NCBI GenBank assembly: GCA_964346815.1
Contig: CAYFWF010000060.1
Location: 62,001 to 126,000, forward strand
Direction of reading: 5' to 3'
Length of the DNA stretch: 64,000 nt
Source: CAYFWF01 sp964346815
GTDB lineage: Bacteria; Acidobacteriota; Aminicenantia; Aminicenantales; Aminicenantaceae
The translations under genes were made by a program, and so were the position numbers. This document shows positions 8,401 to 17,414 of this stretch, one piece after another. Positions within the stretch are counted from its first letter, which is position 1. The number at the start of each line of letters is the position of its first letter. A model generated the notes under the pieces. That model had not been told where the DNA came from and did no database searches. It saw only the letters and a program-made list of their open reading frames with translations.

Positions 8401-9255
8401 TTATTCGTTCTGACACATTCTGAGTAATTGATCCACCCTTACGAATACATATCCTCTGAGTTTCAGAGTATCGATCAGTTCCTCCAACCGAGAGTAGAAT
8501 TTGTCCTTCCGGTCTGGATGGGTGCCGATATGCAGCAACAATAAAAATCCCTTCAATCCTTCCGGACTGGATCTTTCGTAGTTCACGATGCTTCTAAATA
8601 TCGAATCCGAAGATTTAAAATTGGACATGGAAGGCGTTGTGTAGTCCGCATTCGAATAGGTACCCGGACTGTAATTGATCAGAGTCACGCCGAGCTCCTT
8701 GGCCCAGGCCGCGATTTGTCTGTTGTACCACTCATAGGGCGGGATGAAATAGGCAGCCCTCCCCCTCTTTATCTCGAAACTCTCCATTGTTTTGTAGTTG
8801 TCGAGAAGATCAGAAACAAACTGTTCTTTGGTTACAAGCAGGGTGTCCCTGTTCTCCCAGGAACAGTACAGCAGATGTTTATCCGAATGAGGGCCTAAAT
8901 AATGTCCAGAATCGACCAACCGAGAGATGAGTCGAGAATGAGAAGGGTTCCGGTAGAATTTTCCGGTGAAAAAAAAGCTTGCTTTAACGGACTTGCTCTT
9001 CAACACACTCTGGATGAAATCTCCGCCATCCGAGAATTCATCCCCGGTGAAAATCAAGGCCATCTTTTTCTGGAATGTCGGACCACGTATGATTCCTCCC
9101 TGATCATAAAGACACATATGAGAATCATATCTAAAGGTCCTGGATGCAATACTCAGATCAGAGGTCCCCGAGAAACAAAAAACACATGTTACAAGAACAA
9201 AAGAAAGGCTTAGTGAAATCGCGGAATAAAAATCACGTAAAATCCTGAATGTCAT
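8401..9255 (-). CDS. Exported polysaccharide-deacetylase-like (NodB-fold) protein
   Basis: 284 residues with a signal peptide or N-terminal anchor (about 10-30, ISLSLSFVLVTCVFCFSG). Conserved blocks follow the carbohydrate esterase 4 order: motif 1 ALIFTGDEFSDGG, motif 2 LGPHSDKHLLY (HSxxH type), motif 3 AYFIPPYEWYNRQIAAW and a late LLLHIGTHP block. In typical CE4 enzymes motif 1 is TFDD, with the catalytic base followed by a metal-binding Asp; here it reads TGDE, so the second acid is Glu. An active metal-dependent deacetylase acting on N-acetylated glycans is plausible but less certain than in canonical members. It converges with the DUF218 gene and lies downstream of the aldo/keto reductase gene, separated by 55 bp. 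Confidence 0.75.
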   Translation of the reverse strand: MTFRILRDFYSAISLSLSFVLVTCVFCFSGTSDLSIASRTFRYDSHMCLYDQGGIIRGPTFQKKMALIFTGDEFSDGGDFIQSVLKSKSVKASFFFTGKFYRNPSHSRLISRLVDSGHYLGPHSDKHLLYCSWENRDTLLVTKEQFVSDLLDNYKTMESFEIKRGRAAYFIPPYEWYNRQIAAWAKELGVTLINYSPGTYSNADYTTPSMSNFKSSDSIFRSIVNYERSSPEGLKGFLLLLHIGTHPDRKDKFYSRLEELIDTLKLRGYVFVRVDQLLRMCQNE

Positions 9256-9310
9256 ATGATTTCTGGACAGCTACAATCGGACTTAATCGACAGATTTGAT
9301 AGATGCTCTT

Positions 9311-10303
9311 TTAGGCGCGACAGCCATCGTTGTAACCGGGCCGCATCCAGGACAAATTCCGACTGGCAAACAAAGGTGATAGAGCACCTTTTATTTTCTC
9401 CATCTCGTCTGGATTCATAGGGCTGAAATTCATAAGCAATTCCCTGTTTTTCTTCACCACTTCAAGACTGTCCATACCGATAACAGCGACATGAGGTTTC
9501 TCAAGGCTGAGGGCGTAGCGAATCAGGTCGTCTGGAGACAAACTCTCGACTGTCTCTCTGGGACGGATCACTTTCATCACCATGATCCCCATATTTTTCC
9601 TGGCGGCTTCTGGGATCACGTGATTTTCCATGTCTCCTTTTCGTTCCTGGTAGTGGTTCAAAGCGATGAGCATGGTATCGAACTCATGACGATTGACCAT
9701 TGCCGCCATGGCTTCCGCATCGCTGTGGCCGGAAAAGCTGATGAATCTTGCGACTTTCTCATCTTTCATTTTCTGGATGGCCTGGAGCACTCCATCCTTG
9801 GCGCTTATTTTCTCCACATCTTCCAGGGATTGGATGCTGTGTATGCGTAATATCTCCAGATGATCGGTCTTCAGCCGCTGCAGGCTCTCCTCTATATGCC
9901 GCATGGCACCATCATAGGTGCGCTCTCCGACCTTTGTGGCCAGGAAGACCTCCTTTCGTCTGTGCTTCAGTACGAGCCCCAATCGCTCTTCACTGACCAC
10001 ATCATTAAAAACATAATCATGGGCAGTGTCCCAATAATAGAATCCATGATCCAGAGCGAGGTTGAGCAACTCCACACTTTTTTCCGGATCCTTGACGTTG
10101 CAGAACCGGCTTCCGCAGCCTACGGCCATTCGGGGAACGGTTGCTCCGGTCCTCCCGTAGACAACTGTGGGCAGCCCCTTTGCATCGTAATTTGTCACAG
10201 GTCTAGCTGGAACCCTCCCCTTGAATGACAGGGCACCGAGTGCAGCCGCTGATGTCATGCAGGTCTTTAGAAAATCACGTCTTTGTATGGGTTTGTCTTT
10301 CAC
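9311..10303 (-). CDS. Tat-exported aldo/keto reductase
   Basis: 330 residues from a GTG at 10303. That start is chosen because AAAAGGAGA lies six bases upstream and it places the twin-arginine signal QRRDFLK within the first ten residues, followed by a hydrophobic segment CMTSAAALGALSF. A longer frame from ATG 10342 would overlap the upstream gene by 22 bp and bury the signal. The body is an AKR barrel with the tetrad region DTAHDY (Asp, Tyr), ATKVGERT (Lys) and LRIHSIQ (His), and a C-terminal NAD(P)-binding block ALEKPHVAVIGM. Tat export suggests folding with its nicotinamide or other cofactor before crossing the membrane. It directly follows the GH20 gene (17-bp gap), so the two are probably cotranscribed; the substrate may be a released sugar or its oxidised form (inference). 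Confidence 0.85.
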   Translation of the reverse strand: MKDKPIQRRDFLKTCMTSAAALGALSFKGRVPARPVTNYDAKGLPTVVYGRTGATVPRMAVGCGSRFCNVKDPEKSVELLNLALDHGFYYWDTAHDYVFNDVVSEERLGLVLKHRRKEVFLATKVGERTYDGAMRHIEESLQRLKTDHLEILRIHSIQSLEDVEKISAKDGVLQAIQKMKDEKVARFISFSGHSDAEAMAAMVNRHEFDTMLIALNHYQERKGDMENHVIPEAARKNMGIMVMKVIRPRETVESLSPDDLIRYALSLEKPHVAVIGMDSLEVVKKNRELLMNFSPMNPDEMEKIKGALSPLFASRNLSWMRPGYNDGCRA

Positions 10304-10320
10304 GGGAATCTCCTTTTTTG

Positions 10321-12981
10321 TTATTTGTGTATTGTACCCCATAACTCGATATCATCAAAACTTCCGGTATCATCGAATGAACCTACCCCCACTAATCCAT
10401 GTCCAAATGTCCTGTCAGTTGCGGTCATAATCGGTGTCGTCATATCGTCTAGATAAGCTTTGATCTCCCCGGTTTCTGCATGGTAAGACACCTTGAAGTC
10501 ATGGAATCCCATGTCCGTCAATCGGGCATCCGATCCTCCGGGCGGCTCGTGATTGATCTTTACCCGATCTTTCCCGTTCACCAATCCGATAATGTTGTGA
10601 TTTTCATCGCTCGATGCAGAGAAATGCACATAATAAAAATGAGTGGGATCCTGATAGTGGAAGACGATGACCATGTCGCGGTGAGGATTGTCCATGGACG
10701 ATTTGCACCGTAATCGTCCGGTGAAAATAAAACTGGAAACATCAAAATCCTTTAAAAGCGACCACGAGGTGGGCGCCCTCACCTCCCCCGGTTCCCCCGG
10801 AGATGTAAGCTGATAGCACAACGAGCCCTGCTCCTCCTCTATCCGCCAATTCTCCGGGATGTTCGGTTCCCATTCTTGGGCTTCGCCATCCTCGAAATCA
10901 TCGCTGAACAGCGGCTTTCTTGCAGCCTCGACCAGGTTCCGGACAGCCGGCAGAATCCTGACGAGCATTTCATATTCCGGTTTTTGGGGAGGACGTAAAA
11001 GGGGCAGCACACCCTCCATCCAGGACATCGGCGCTTCCAGATCCGTTTCCATAGCATCCACGGCCTGAAGCCCAGCCTCTGCCAGAGCAGCCACTCTTTC
11101 AGAAAGAGGGATGATTTCGGTCAAGAGGGCAGATTCATCGAGGATGGGTTTCAAAACCTGATGGTTGTCTTTCCATTCTCTCAACCATTCCCTCATCGAT
11201 TCTCTCCTGGAGCTGTAATCTGGGGCATCAGCCAGATATCCGTCCACCATTTTACGAAATTTTCGGGATGTTTGGCTCTCTGGACGGGCTGCGTCTACCA
11301 ACCGGTTCAACGGAGTCATCTGTGTGTACTCGCGCGTTGCAGGGCGCGTATAATATTTCACGGGCTCCACGATGTCTGCGAGTACCTCAAGCGGTTCGTA
11401 TGAGTTCGCCCCTGTCAGGCGCTGCAGCATCAGGGGATAGTGAGAATTATGGGTCAACCCGAGCCAATCCAGATTGATATCCAGTATTTCGAGCCTTCGG
11501 TACATTTCTGCCACATCATTCACATTTTGGGGAGACCAAAACCTCTCGGCTACAGCAGCGGCCCTCGGCCAAATCCTGGAGTCGATGGTCTCAGGTATCA
11601 CAAATTCGCCCCACATGCAGGCTTCCCCCCCCAAGATCCGTGTTTTTTCCTCTGGGCCAAGGTCAGCCGCTTCGCCGCTTAGGGGCTCTACTTGATAGTG
11701 CTGTGCCGCCGATAACATATGATCCAAATAATACCCGTTGGAAAGAATTCCCATATAGCCATCCCGTGCCGCTTGAGCCAGAGATTTGGGTCCCCGCCAG
11801 CTGTGTACAACCACATCCTTGGGGAGATCAGGATGAAAAATCTCATCCCAACCGATCATTTTCTTTCCGTGCTTCTGGACAATAGCCAGAATTCTCTGGT
11901 TAAAATATGCCTGAAGGTCATGATTGTCTTTCATGCCTTTCTCTTTTTTAAACGCGACGATATCAGGATTGCTGTTCCAGTGAACTCCGTTCACCTCGTC
12001 CCCACCGATGTGGAAGTACTCATCCGGGAAAAGCCGAGCCATCTCACCTATGAAGGAATCCAGAAAGGCATAGGTTTCTTCTCGAGTCGGGTCCATAGAG
12101 GGATCGTGCACGCCCCAGTGGCGTTCGATAGTGTAGGGGCCTGGAGCGCTTGCCAGCTCTGGATAACCCACAAACCAGGATGTGGTGTGCCCGGGCATAT
12201 CGAACTCAGGAATGACCCGAATGCCCCGGTCTTTGGCATATTCTATAATTTCCCGGATCTGATCTTGGGTGAAATAGTTTCCATCCGATCCCATTTCGTG
12301 GAGTTTGGGAAAGCTCATACATTCAACCCGGAAACCCTGATCTTCGGAAAGATGCCAGTGAAGGACATTCAATTTAACGGCAGCCATCCCGTCGAGATTG
12401 CGCTTGATCACTTCCATGGGCATCCAGTGGCGGCAAACGTCGATCAGCAATCCTCTCCAGGGGAAGCGCGGCTCATCCTGGATTTGAACAGCAGGCATAT
12501 AAAATCCTTCGCTATCCAATCCGAGAAGCTGCAGCAGGGTTTGGAATCCGCGCAAAATCCCGACTGTAGTGGGAGCTTTCAGTACGACTCGTGAAGTATT
12601 CACGTTGAGAGTATAGGATTCGTCTTCCCTCACGGATTGCACCTTTTCGCCAGGACCTTCGCAGTGGATCTCTAGAGGGATCTTACCAAAAGCTGCTTCT
12701 TCTATCGAAGTGAGGGGAATTCCGGTCTGATCGCTCAAGCGTAGGTTGAACCTTTCTACGGCTCTTGACAACCGGGAACCTGGATGTCCCTTTAGAAACA
12801 CCTGGAAACCCGTCTCTATTCTCAATTTTCCAGACTTAAGAGAAACCTTTGCTGGCCAGGGCATCAAATTGAGCATGGAATACTCCTCAGCAGAACTGGG
12901 TGTGGTCTGACAATAGGGCAGTAAAAATATGGTAAAGTATGTAAGAAATAAAGAAAGACGTAATCTCTTGCTTGGGATCAT
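10321..12981 (-). CDS. GH20 beta-N-acetylhexosaminidase with C-terminal beta-sandwich domain
   Basis: 886 residues from ATG 12981, chosen over a longer frame because it begins a clean signal peptide (MIPSKRLRLSLFLTYFTIFLLPYC, cleaved near TTPSSA). Residues about 35-150 form the GH20b-like N-domain. The catalytic barrel contains WRGLLIDVCRHWMP, LHWHLSEDQGFR, PEFDMPGH and the signature HIGGDEVNG, whose Asp-Glu pair (about 328-329) is the polarising residue and the acid/base of substrate-assisted catalysis on terminal GlcNAc or GalNAc. The final 190 residues (from LFSDDFEDGEAQEWEP) form a LamG/DUF1080-like sandwich that probably binds glycan. Predicted exported. It is the first gene of a pair with the Tat-exported aldo/keto reductase and supplies hexosamines to the Nag pathway encoded further right. 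Confidence 0.92.
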   Translation of the reverse strand: MIPSKRLRLSLFLTYFTIFLLPYCQTTPSSAEEYSMLNLMPWPAKVSLKSGKLRIETGFQVFLKGHPGSRLSRAVERFNLRLSDQTGIPLTSIEEAAFGKIPLEIHCEGPGEKVQSVREDESYTLNVNTSRVVLKAPTTVGILRGFQTLLQLLGLDSEGFYMPAVQIQDEPRFPWRGLLIDVCRHWMPMEVIKRNLDGMAAVKLNVLHWHLSEDQGFRVECMSFPKLHEMGSDGNYFTQDQIREIIEYAKDRGIRVIPEFDMPGHTTSWFVGYPELASAPGPYTIERHWGVHDPSMDPTREETYAFLDSFIGEMARLFPDEYFHIGGDEVNGVHWNSNPDIVAFKKEKGMKDNHDLQAYFNQRILAIVQKHGKKMIGWDEIFHPDLPKDVVVHSWRGPKSLAQAARDGYMGILSNGYYLDHMLSAAQHYQVEPLSGEAADLGPEEKTRILGGEACMWGEFVIPETIDSRIWPRAAAVAERFWSPQNVNDVAEMYRRLEILDINLDWLGLTHNSHYPLMLQRLTGANSYEPLEVLADIVEPVKYYTRPATREYTQMTPLNRLVDAARPESQTSRKFRKMVDGYLADAPDYSSRRESMREWLREWKDNHQVLKPILDESALLTEIIPLSERVAALAEAGLQAVDAMETDLEAPMSWMEGVLPLLRPPQKPEYEMLVRILPAVRNLVEAARKPLFSDDFEDGEAQEWEPNIPENWRIEEEQGSLCYQLTSPGEPGEVRAPTSWSLLKDFDVSSFIFTGRLRCKSSMDNPHRDMVIVFHYQDPTHFYYVHFSASSDENHNIIGLVNGKDRVKINHEPPGGSDARLTDMGFHDFKVSYHAETGEIKAYLDDMTTPIMTATDRTFGHGLVGVGSFDDTGSFDDIELWGTIHK

Positions 12982-13086
12982 CCTGCCATCCTTTCCACTT
13001 TTTTTCACAAAACGTACTTCCAAGCAAAACAAAAGTCAAGTAAAAGCATCTGCATAAAGGGATTTGAGTGTGCCCAATTCCTACAT

Positions 13087-15150
13087 TCACTCACGCTTGA
13101 GTGATGCGATCAATTTTTCAATCTCTGGCTGATCCGGATTGACTTGGAGGGATCTCTCCCACACCTTCAGGGCTTCTGATTTATCTCCCAGTTGATAGTA
13201 ACAGGTTCCGGTCAAATTCAATATCTCCAGATTCATACCGAAGCGGGAGAGATATTTCTGGTATAAGGAGAGCGCCTGCTGGAAATCTCCTAGAGAATGA
13301 ACAGACTTCCCGAGAAAATACAGCACACCTTCGCTTTCCTCCGGGCTATCCAAGAAGGGTGTCAAAACATCTATCACCTGCTGATGATTCTGGCTTACAA
13401 AAAGCGCCTGGGCATAGCCCAAAGCATAATTCTCCTGTCGAGGATTTTTATGGTAGGCTTTTTGCAAAAGTATCCTTGCATTCTGAATGTCCCCGGTGTT
13501 GAAATATTGGATACCCAGACTGTAATCGTATTCTTCCATCCGGGAAAAGGGCGTGATCTTGGAGATAATTAACGGCCTCGGGACATCCGGCACAAAGGTT
13601 ATCTCGAAGTTATCGGTTTCATAAAGGAATTCCTTCCCCTCTCCATCCAGAACAGAAACCTTGATGCTGTAATAGCCAGGGGAGAATTTTTCCATGGTGA
13701 TTTTTTCGATAAAATCCGTGCCGGAAGAATACCCATTGATTTTCTTGGTGTGTGAAGAAAAATCCTGATCTTCTTTAGAGATCGTGTAGCGAATTTCTCC
13801 TCTTGATTTCATCTCTTCACTCAGACCGTAAAGCTGGAAGAACACGAACAAGGGCTCCTTCCTGGTGAACGTTTTTTGAGACTGGCATATTATCTGGGTA
13901 TCTCCCACTTTAAAAGGCACGATATCTCTGGATTCCTGATCGCTTTTTTCCACGCGAAATCCCAGTATCAGAGAACTCATCTGCGGCATCGACAGATTCT
14001 GTGGAATCGTGATGTCGCTATCAAAAGAGGTGAACTCCTTGGAGACCGTATTTTTCAACAGAAGGTCAAACGTGTAATGGCCGGGTATGAGCGGAAAAAC
14101 GTCTTGGATAGCAAAGGTCTTCCCTCCCAAATCCCGGAGCTGTTCCTGGCTGAAATTCATAGGTATCTGTTTGGAGTATTGAAAGACGGTTTTTCCCTGA
14201 GCATCGGTCACTCTTCCATCCAGCTCGAAGTTGACGCCGTATGTATCCTCAAATCGGTCGACTGACAGCTTTTTCGGCTCTACCGAATAATGGACCAGAG
14301 AGAATCCTGCTTCGTGCTTAAGGACGTTGACCATTGCCTCGTTATCGATGTAATTCGCCGTATACTCCACTTCCACGAAGTCTTTATATTTGAGGATTGC
14401 TTCAGCATAATTGTCTTCGACTTTTTTGTGAGGATAGGAAAAAATGGAGCCGAACAAAGAATCAGATGCCAAAGAGAGAAGACCCGGCATAGATCTCTCT
14501 CCTGGAATGAGAGAGAGGGTGTGATTGGCGAGGCCAGGCGCCAGTTCAGACAGCCGGCGGTAAGCAGCCAAGGTATCGGGGGCATCTTGCATGTAATCGG
14601 CGATCAGGCTCTGGGGGCCATGTTCGGAGGGAGAGTAGATAATGTATTCTCCTGTCCCCTGTTTTTTGAAAAATACGATATTGAACACTGGAGGAAGACC
14701 GTAGGCTGGATCACCCAGGTAGGACCAAACCTGGGCGGGATACACATTCATGATATTTTCGTGCATCTCAATGCTCTGGGGGGGGCCTAACACGATATAC
14801 ACCCGGCCCTGGTCTGTTTTCCATCCAGGTCTGGGAGTTCCCCTTCCAAAGTGTTGGTCGGCATAGCTCAACCGGCGGTAATGTTTTTCTTTGAACTCGT
14901 TACGGGGCGTCCCTTGGGTGGGATCTCTCTGCTTCCAGAAAGCCTCGATGAACAGATCTCTCTCCCGGTCTGTCTCCAGCTTTTGGAAGACATCTTTTTC
15001 TTTGGGCGTGATGATATAGACCACTTCCTCCTCCAGCCATTTTTGGTAGCGATCCGGAAGTCCTGTCTTTTGTCCCTCTAGTTCAACATATGAAGGGATG
15101 AAAAAGAACAATACAAGAAAGACCCAGTTTTTTCTTCTCATGATCCTCAT
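13087..15150 (-). CDS. GWxTD-domain exported protein with TPR C-terminus
   Basis: 687 residues. A signal peptide (MRRKNWVFLVLFFFIPSYV) precedes the GWxTD domain: ITPKEKDVFQKL, then FIEAFWKQRDPTQGTPRNEF and RPGWKTDQGRVYIVLGPP, in which GWKTD is the name-giving motif. The middle consists of beta-rich segments of unknown fold. About residues 540-680 contain TPR-like helices (QYFNTGDIQNARILLQKAY, LYFLGKSVHSLGDFQQALSLY). GWxTD proteins are widespread in Acidobacteriota and relatives, usually exported, without known biochemical role. The gene is followed on the same strand by GH20 about 105 bp downstream. I can support the family but no function. Confidence 0.85.
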   Translation of the reverse strand: MRIMRRKNWVFLVLFFFIPSYVELEGQKTGLPDRYQKWLEEEVVYIITPKEKDVFQKLETDRERDLFIEAFWKQRDPTQGTPRNEFKEKHYRRLSYADQHFGRGTPRPGWKTDQGRVYIVLGPPQSIEMHENIMNVYPAQVWSYLGDPAYGLPPVFNIVFFKKQGTGEYIIYSPSEHGPQSLIADYMQDAPDTLAAYRRLSELAPGLANHTLSLIPGERSMPGLLSLASDSLFGSIFSYPHKKVEDNYAEAILKYKDFVEVEYTANYIDNEAMVNVLKHEAGFSLVHYSVEPKKLSVDRFEDTYGVNFELDGRVTDAQGKTVFQYSKQIPMNFSQEQLRDLGGKTFAIQDVFPLIPGHYTFDLLLKNTVSKEFTSFDSDITIPQNLSMPQMSSLILGFRVEKSDQESRDIVPFKVGDTQIICQSQKTFTRKEPLFVFFQLYGLSEEMKSRGEIRYTISKEDQDFSSHTKKINGYSSGTDFIEKITMEKFSPGYYSIKVSVLDGEGKEFLYETDNFEITFVPDVPRPLIISKITPFSRMEEYDYSLGIQYFNTGDIQNARILLQKAYHKNPRQENYALGYAQALFVSQNHQQVIDVLTPFLDSPEESEGVLYFLGKSVHSLGDFQQALSLYQKYLSRFGMNLEILNLTGTCYYQLGDKSEALKVWERSLQVNPDQPEIEKLIASLKRE

Positions 15151-15308
15151 ACTATAGTTTAATCTTTTCTGTATTTTCTTTCAAAGCCTGTTTAAGCCAG
15201 CGGATTCCAAAACACCCTGATTTTCCCTATTGGCCTTCACAAGAGTCTTAAACCGGTTCTTAATTTTAGGCTTAATTTTAAAACATCAGCTTAATCGCTG
15301 AATATATT

Positions 15309-15398
15309 TCAAGATTTTTTGGAGAAGTGTCTGTAGAGAAGGATGGTCAGGACAAGGGAAGTCATGAGTATAATGAGCGGAATCCATATCCCAATCAT
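15309..15398 (-). CDS. Tiny single-span membrane protein, last of symporter operon
   Basis: 29 residues, ATG at 15398 to TGA at 15311-15309, beginning two bases after the preceding mini-gene stop. The sequence is a nearly pure hydrophobic helix (IGIWIPLIILMTSLVLTILL) capped by a basic tail YRHFSKKS, the classic profile of a small inner-membrane protein with a positive-inside tail. It follows the symporter, the two-span protein and another mini-protein with gaps of only 0-2 bases, which suggests a translated and coupled unit rather than chance. GGAAGGATTAGCC just upstream can serve as ribosome site. Probable accessory peptide of the symporter; function unknown. Confidence 0.55.
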   Translation of the reverse strand: MIGIWIPLIILMTSLVLTILLYRHFSKKS

Positions 15399-15400
15399 GG

Positions 15401-15517
15401 CTAATCCTTCCTGTTTTTATGCTTTTTCCGGTAGGAAATGTATGCCAGAAGAAGGCCCAGAAACGATGCGAAATAGGCAATAGACATCCCTATGACCACA
15501 GCAAATCCTTGACTCAT
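15401..15517 (-). CDS. Small single-span membrane protein in symporter operon
   Basis: 38 residues, ATG at 15517 immediately after the TGA of the two-span gene (TGAATG), preceded by GGGAGGAG, a strong Shine-Dalgarno. Sequence: a short polar head (MSQG), a hydrophobic helix of about 25 residues containing VVIGMSIAYFASFLGLLLA, then a very basic tail YRKKHKNRKD. Length and profile match small accessory proteins found next to some sodium symporters. The next mini-gene starts two bases after its stop. Confidence 0.65.
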   Translation of the reverse strand: MSQGFAVVIGMSIAYFASFLGLLLAYISYRKKHKNRKD

Positions 15518-15808
15518 TCACTCCTCCCATCTCTCGATTCTTTCCAGCTCTTCGAGATATTTCTTTTGTTTCGCTTCATAGTCCCGGGAAATGGCTTTAA
15601 GCTTGGGATCGATAATCCTGATCATGGCCACCAACAGGATGATGCTCACTCCGAGGATGACCCATCCATACCAAAGCAGCAAAAGACTCAGTGCCACTCC
15701 CAGGGCCAGTAAAAAGTAGATCAATGGAGAGAGGATAAAACTCAGATAATCCTCTTTGGTCCAATTGTCCGCCTGCTCCGCTGTCCATTTTGTCTGGATC
15801 CAACCCAT
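15518..15808 (-). CDS. Two-span membrane protein with coiled C-terminal tail, symporter partner
   Basis: 96 residues from ATG 15808; GGAGG lies eight bases upstream and the ATG sits one base after the symporter stop (TAA-A-ATG), so this start is preferred over one inside the symporter gene. The polar N-terminus (WIQTKWTAEQADNWTKEDYLSF) is followed by two hydrophobic segments (about 27-46 and 49-65) and a charged helix KLKAISRDYEAKQKKYLEELER likely to be coiled-coil and cytosolic. The third symporter of this window carries two extra helices at its own C-terminus in the equivalent place, so this gene may be the detached version of that domain. No family name recognised. Confidence 0.75.
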   Translation of the reverse strand: MGWIQTKWTAEQADNWTKEDYLSFILSPLIYFLLALGVALSLLLLWYGWVILGVSIILLVAMIRIIDPKLKAISRDYEAKQKKYLEELERIERWEE

Positions 15809-15809
15809 T

Positions 15810-17408
15810 TTAAGTGCCTCCTTTTTCGAACTGTTCCTCATAGCGAAGCAGCCCTCGCTGTTCGGCTTCCTGCCGGACCGGCTTCCACCAGCCAAGAGGT
15901 CTGGACATCACATAATATTTCACCAGGCGGTCCATATCCTCTGGGGGGGTCAGGAATGTAACTGGTATATAGATCAGCCCGCCCAAGACCATCATGATCC
16001 AAAACTGGAGGTAATCGGGCAGGGGGGGAATGACTTTGAACTCAGGCAGGATCCAAACGATCAGCCAGCTCAGGCCTAAATTGGCGATCCAGGAGGAGAG
16101 GTAGCCCCAGGAATTGAAGCGCCACCAGACGACTTGAAGGATGGACGGAAGCCAGATCCCGGCAGCCATGATCCAAAGGGCAAAGATGAGCCACTGGGTG
16201 ATCTCCTGCATCATCAGTCCATAAACGAAGGACCCCAGAAGCAAGATCAGGGTGGAAATTCTTCCCACCCACACCAGTTCTTTTTCGCTGGCCTTGGGCT
16301 TGAAATAATGGTGATAGAGGTCCCGGGTGGCATAAGAAGCACCCAGATTGAGGTGTGTCGAAATGGTCGACAAGTGGATGGCCACAACAGCCGCAAAGAA
16401 AAAACCCACCAATCCCACCGGGAGGAATTCGAATCCCAGCCGGTACCAGGCCATCTCATAATCGGCCGTAGATTTTATGGCTGGATAGAGAGAAAAAAAG
16501 GCCAGGATGGCTACAGCCCAGAGGGAGTTCCGGACAACGATTAAAGCCGAGCCGGCCCATATGCTGTAGCTGGCATCGCGAACGGTTTTGGCAGATTGGA
16601 TCCTTTGAGCTTCAGGATACCAGTCGATGGCTGTGCCCATCCCGAAGCCTCCGATCACCGCAATGACCAGCATGGTTAAAAACCAAACCAGAGGAAATTC
16701 ACCAGAAGTCAATCCGGTGAAGGCAAAGGGATTGAGCCGCCAGCTCTGACCCAGAGAGTCCAGCTTGGATATGATCTGCTGAGGACCGCCTGCAGCCACG
16801 ATCCCCCAGATGGATACGATAACGATCACCGAAAAAGCGATCACGCCCTGCTGGAAATCCGCCATGATCACACCCCAGTATCCCGCTGTCAAGACATAGA
16901 TAGCGCAGATGGAGGAAAAGACGATCAATCCTACCCAATCCGGCCAGCCGAAAAGATAATGGCAGAGTTTTCCCATGGCTATTCCCACCCAGCCCAGGAC
17001 AAACATGTTCATGAACACCTGCCAGCCCGCAATCCAGCCTCTGAGGAGCTCGGCGCCCAAACCCGAGAAACGCAGTGTCTGCCATTCCGCCTGAGTATAA
17101 GCCAGGGAGCGGCGGAAAATCCGGGTGGAGGCAAAGGCTGAAATCGCGCACCAGGCAGAAAAAAATGTGTACCAGATTCCTCTGAGACCGTACCTGTAGA
17201 TCACACCGCTGATCCACATCGGAGTGTCGGTGGCGGAATGGGTGGCATAGACAGAAGCGGCTGGAAGCCACCAGGGCAGACCCCGTCCGGCCAGAAAAAA
17301 ATCGGCCATGGACCTCTTACCTAATCTGTAGAACAGGGCTCCGCAAACGATCATGAGAACGATGAAAACGACCAGCCAGAACCAATCCAAAAAGGCGAAA
17401 TTAACCAT
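15810..17408 (-). CDS. Sodium:solute symporter (SSS family), paralogue ii
   Basis: 532 residues with about 13 transmembrane segments. SSS features include FFLAGRGLPWWLPAASVYATHSATDTP near the N-terminus and LPVGLVGFFFAAVVAIHLSTISTHLNLGASY in the sodium-site region. The C-terminal cytosolic end reads MSRPLGWWKPVRQEAEQRG, closely like the RPFGVWGPIRRMAEQR stretch of the symporter at 41566-43326, so these two are true paralogues while the one at 3817 is more distant. The substrate is likely a sugar or sugar derivative (inference from context). It heads an operon with three small membrane proteins. The GAGG ribosome site before ATG lies in the right arm of a short hairpin (17415-17432), and two AATATRTCATTC repeats lie upstream. 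Confidence 0.9.
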   Translation of the reverse strand: MVNFAFLDWFWLVVFIVLMIVCGALFYRLGKRSMADFFLAGRGLPWWLPAASVYATHSATDTPMWISGVIYRYGLRGIWYTFFSAWCAISAFASTRIFRRSLAYTQAEWQTLRFSGLGAELLRGWIAGWQVFMNMFVLGWVGIAMGKLCHYLFGWPDWVGLIVFSSICAIYVLTAGYWGVIMADFQQGVIAFSVIVIVSIWGIVAAGGPQQIISKLDSLGQSWRLNPFAFTGLTSGEFPLVWFLTMLVIAVIGGFGMGTAIDWYPEAQRIQSAKTVRDASYSIWAGSALIVVRNSLWAVAILAFFSLYPAIKSTADYEMAWYRLGFEFLPVGLVGFFFAAVVAIHLSTISTHLNLGASYATRDLYHHYFKPKASEKELVWVGRISTLILLLGSFVYGLMMQEITQWLIFALWIMAAGIWLPSILQVVWWRFNSWGYLSSWIANLGLSWLIVWILPEFKVIPPLPDYLQFWIMMVLGGLIYIPVTFLTPPEDMDRLVKYYVMSRPLGWWKPVRQEAEQRGLLRYEEQFEKGGT

Positions 17409-17414
17409 AGGTAG

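Noticed and set aside
11719..12594. Plus-strand open frame of 291 codons opposite the GH20 catalytic domain
   Set aside because: Shadow of a highly conserved catalytic barrel; no family resemblance.
15247..15263. CTTAAACCGGTTCTTAA as an operator before the GWxTD gene
   Set aside because: Only the inner AACCGGTT is symmetric; outer bases do not pair.
15809..15895. Earlier start of the two-span gene inside the symporter gene
   Set aside because: ATG at 15808 has GGAGG at correct distance and avoids an 86-base overlap with the symporter.
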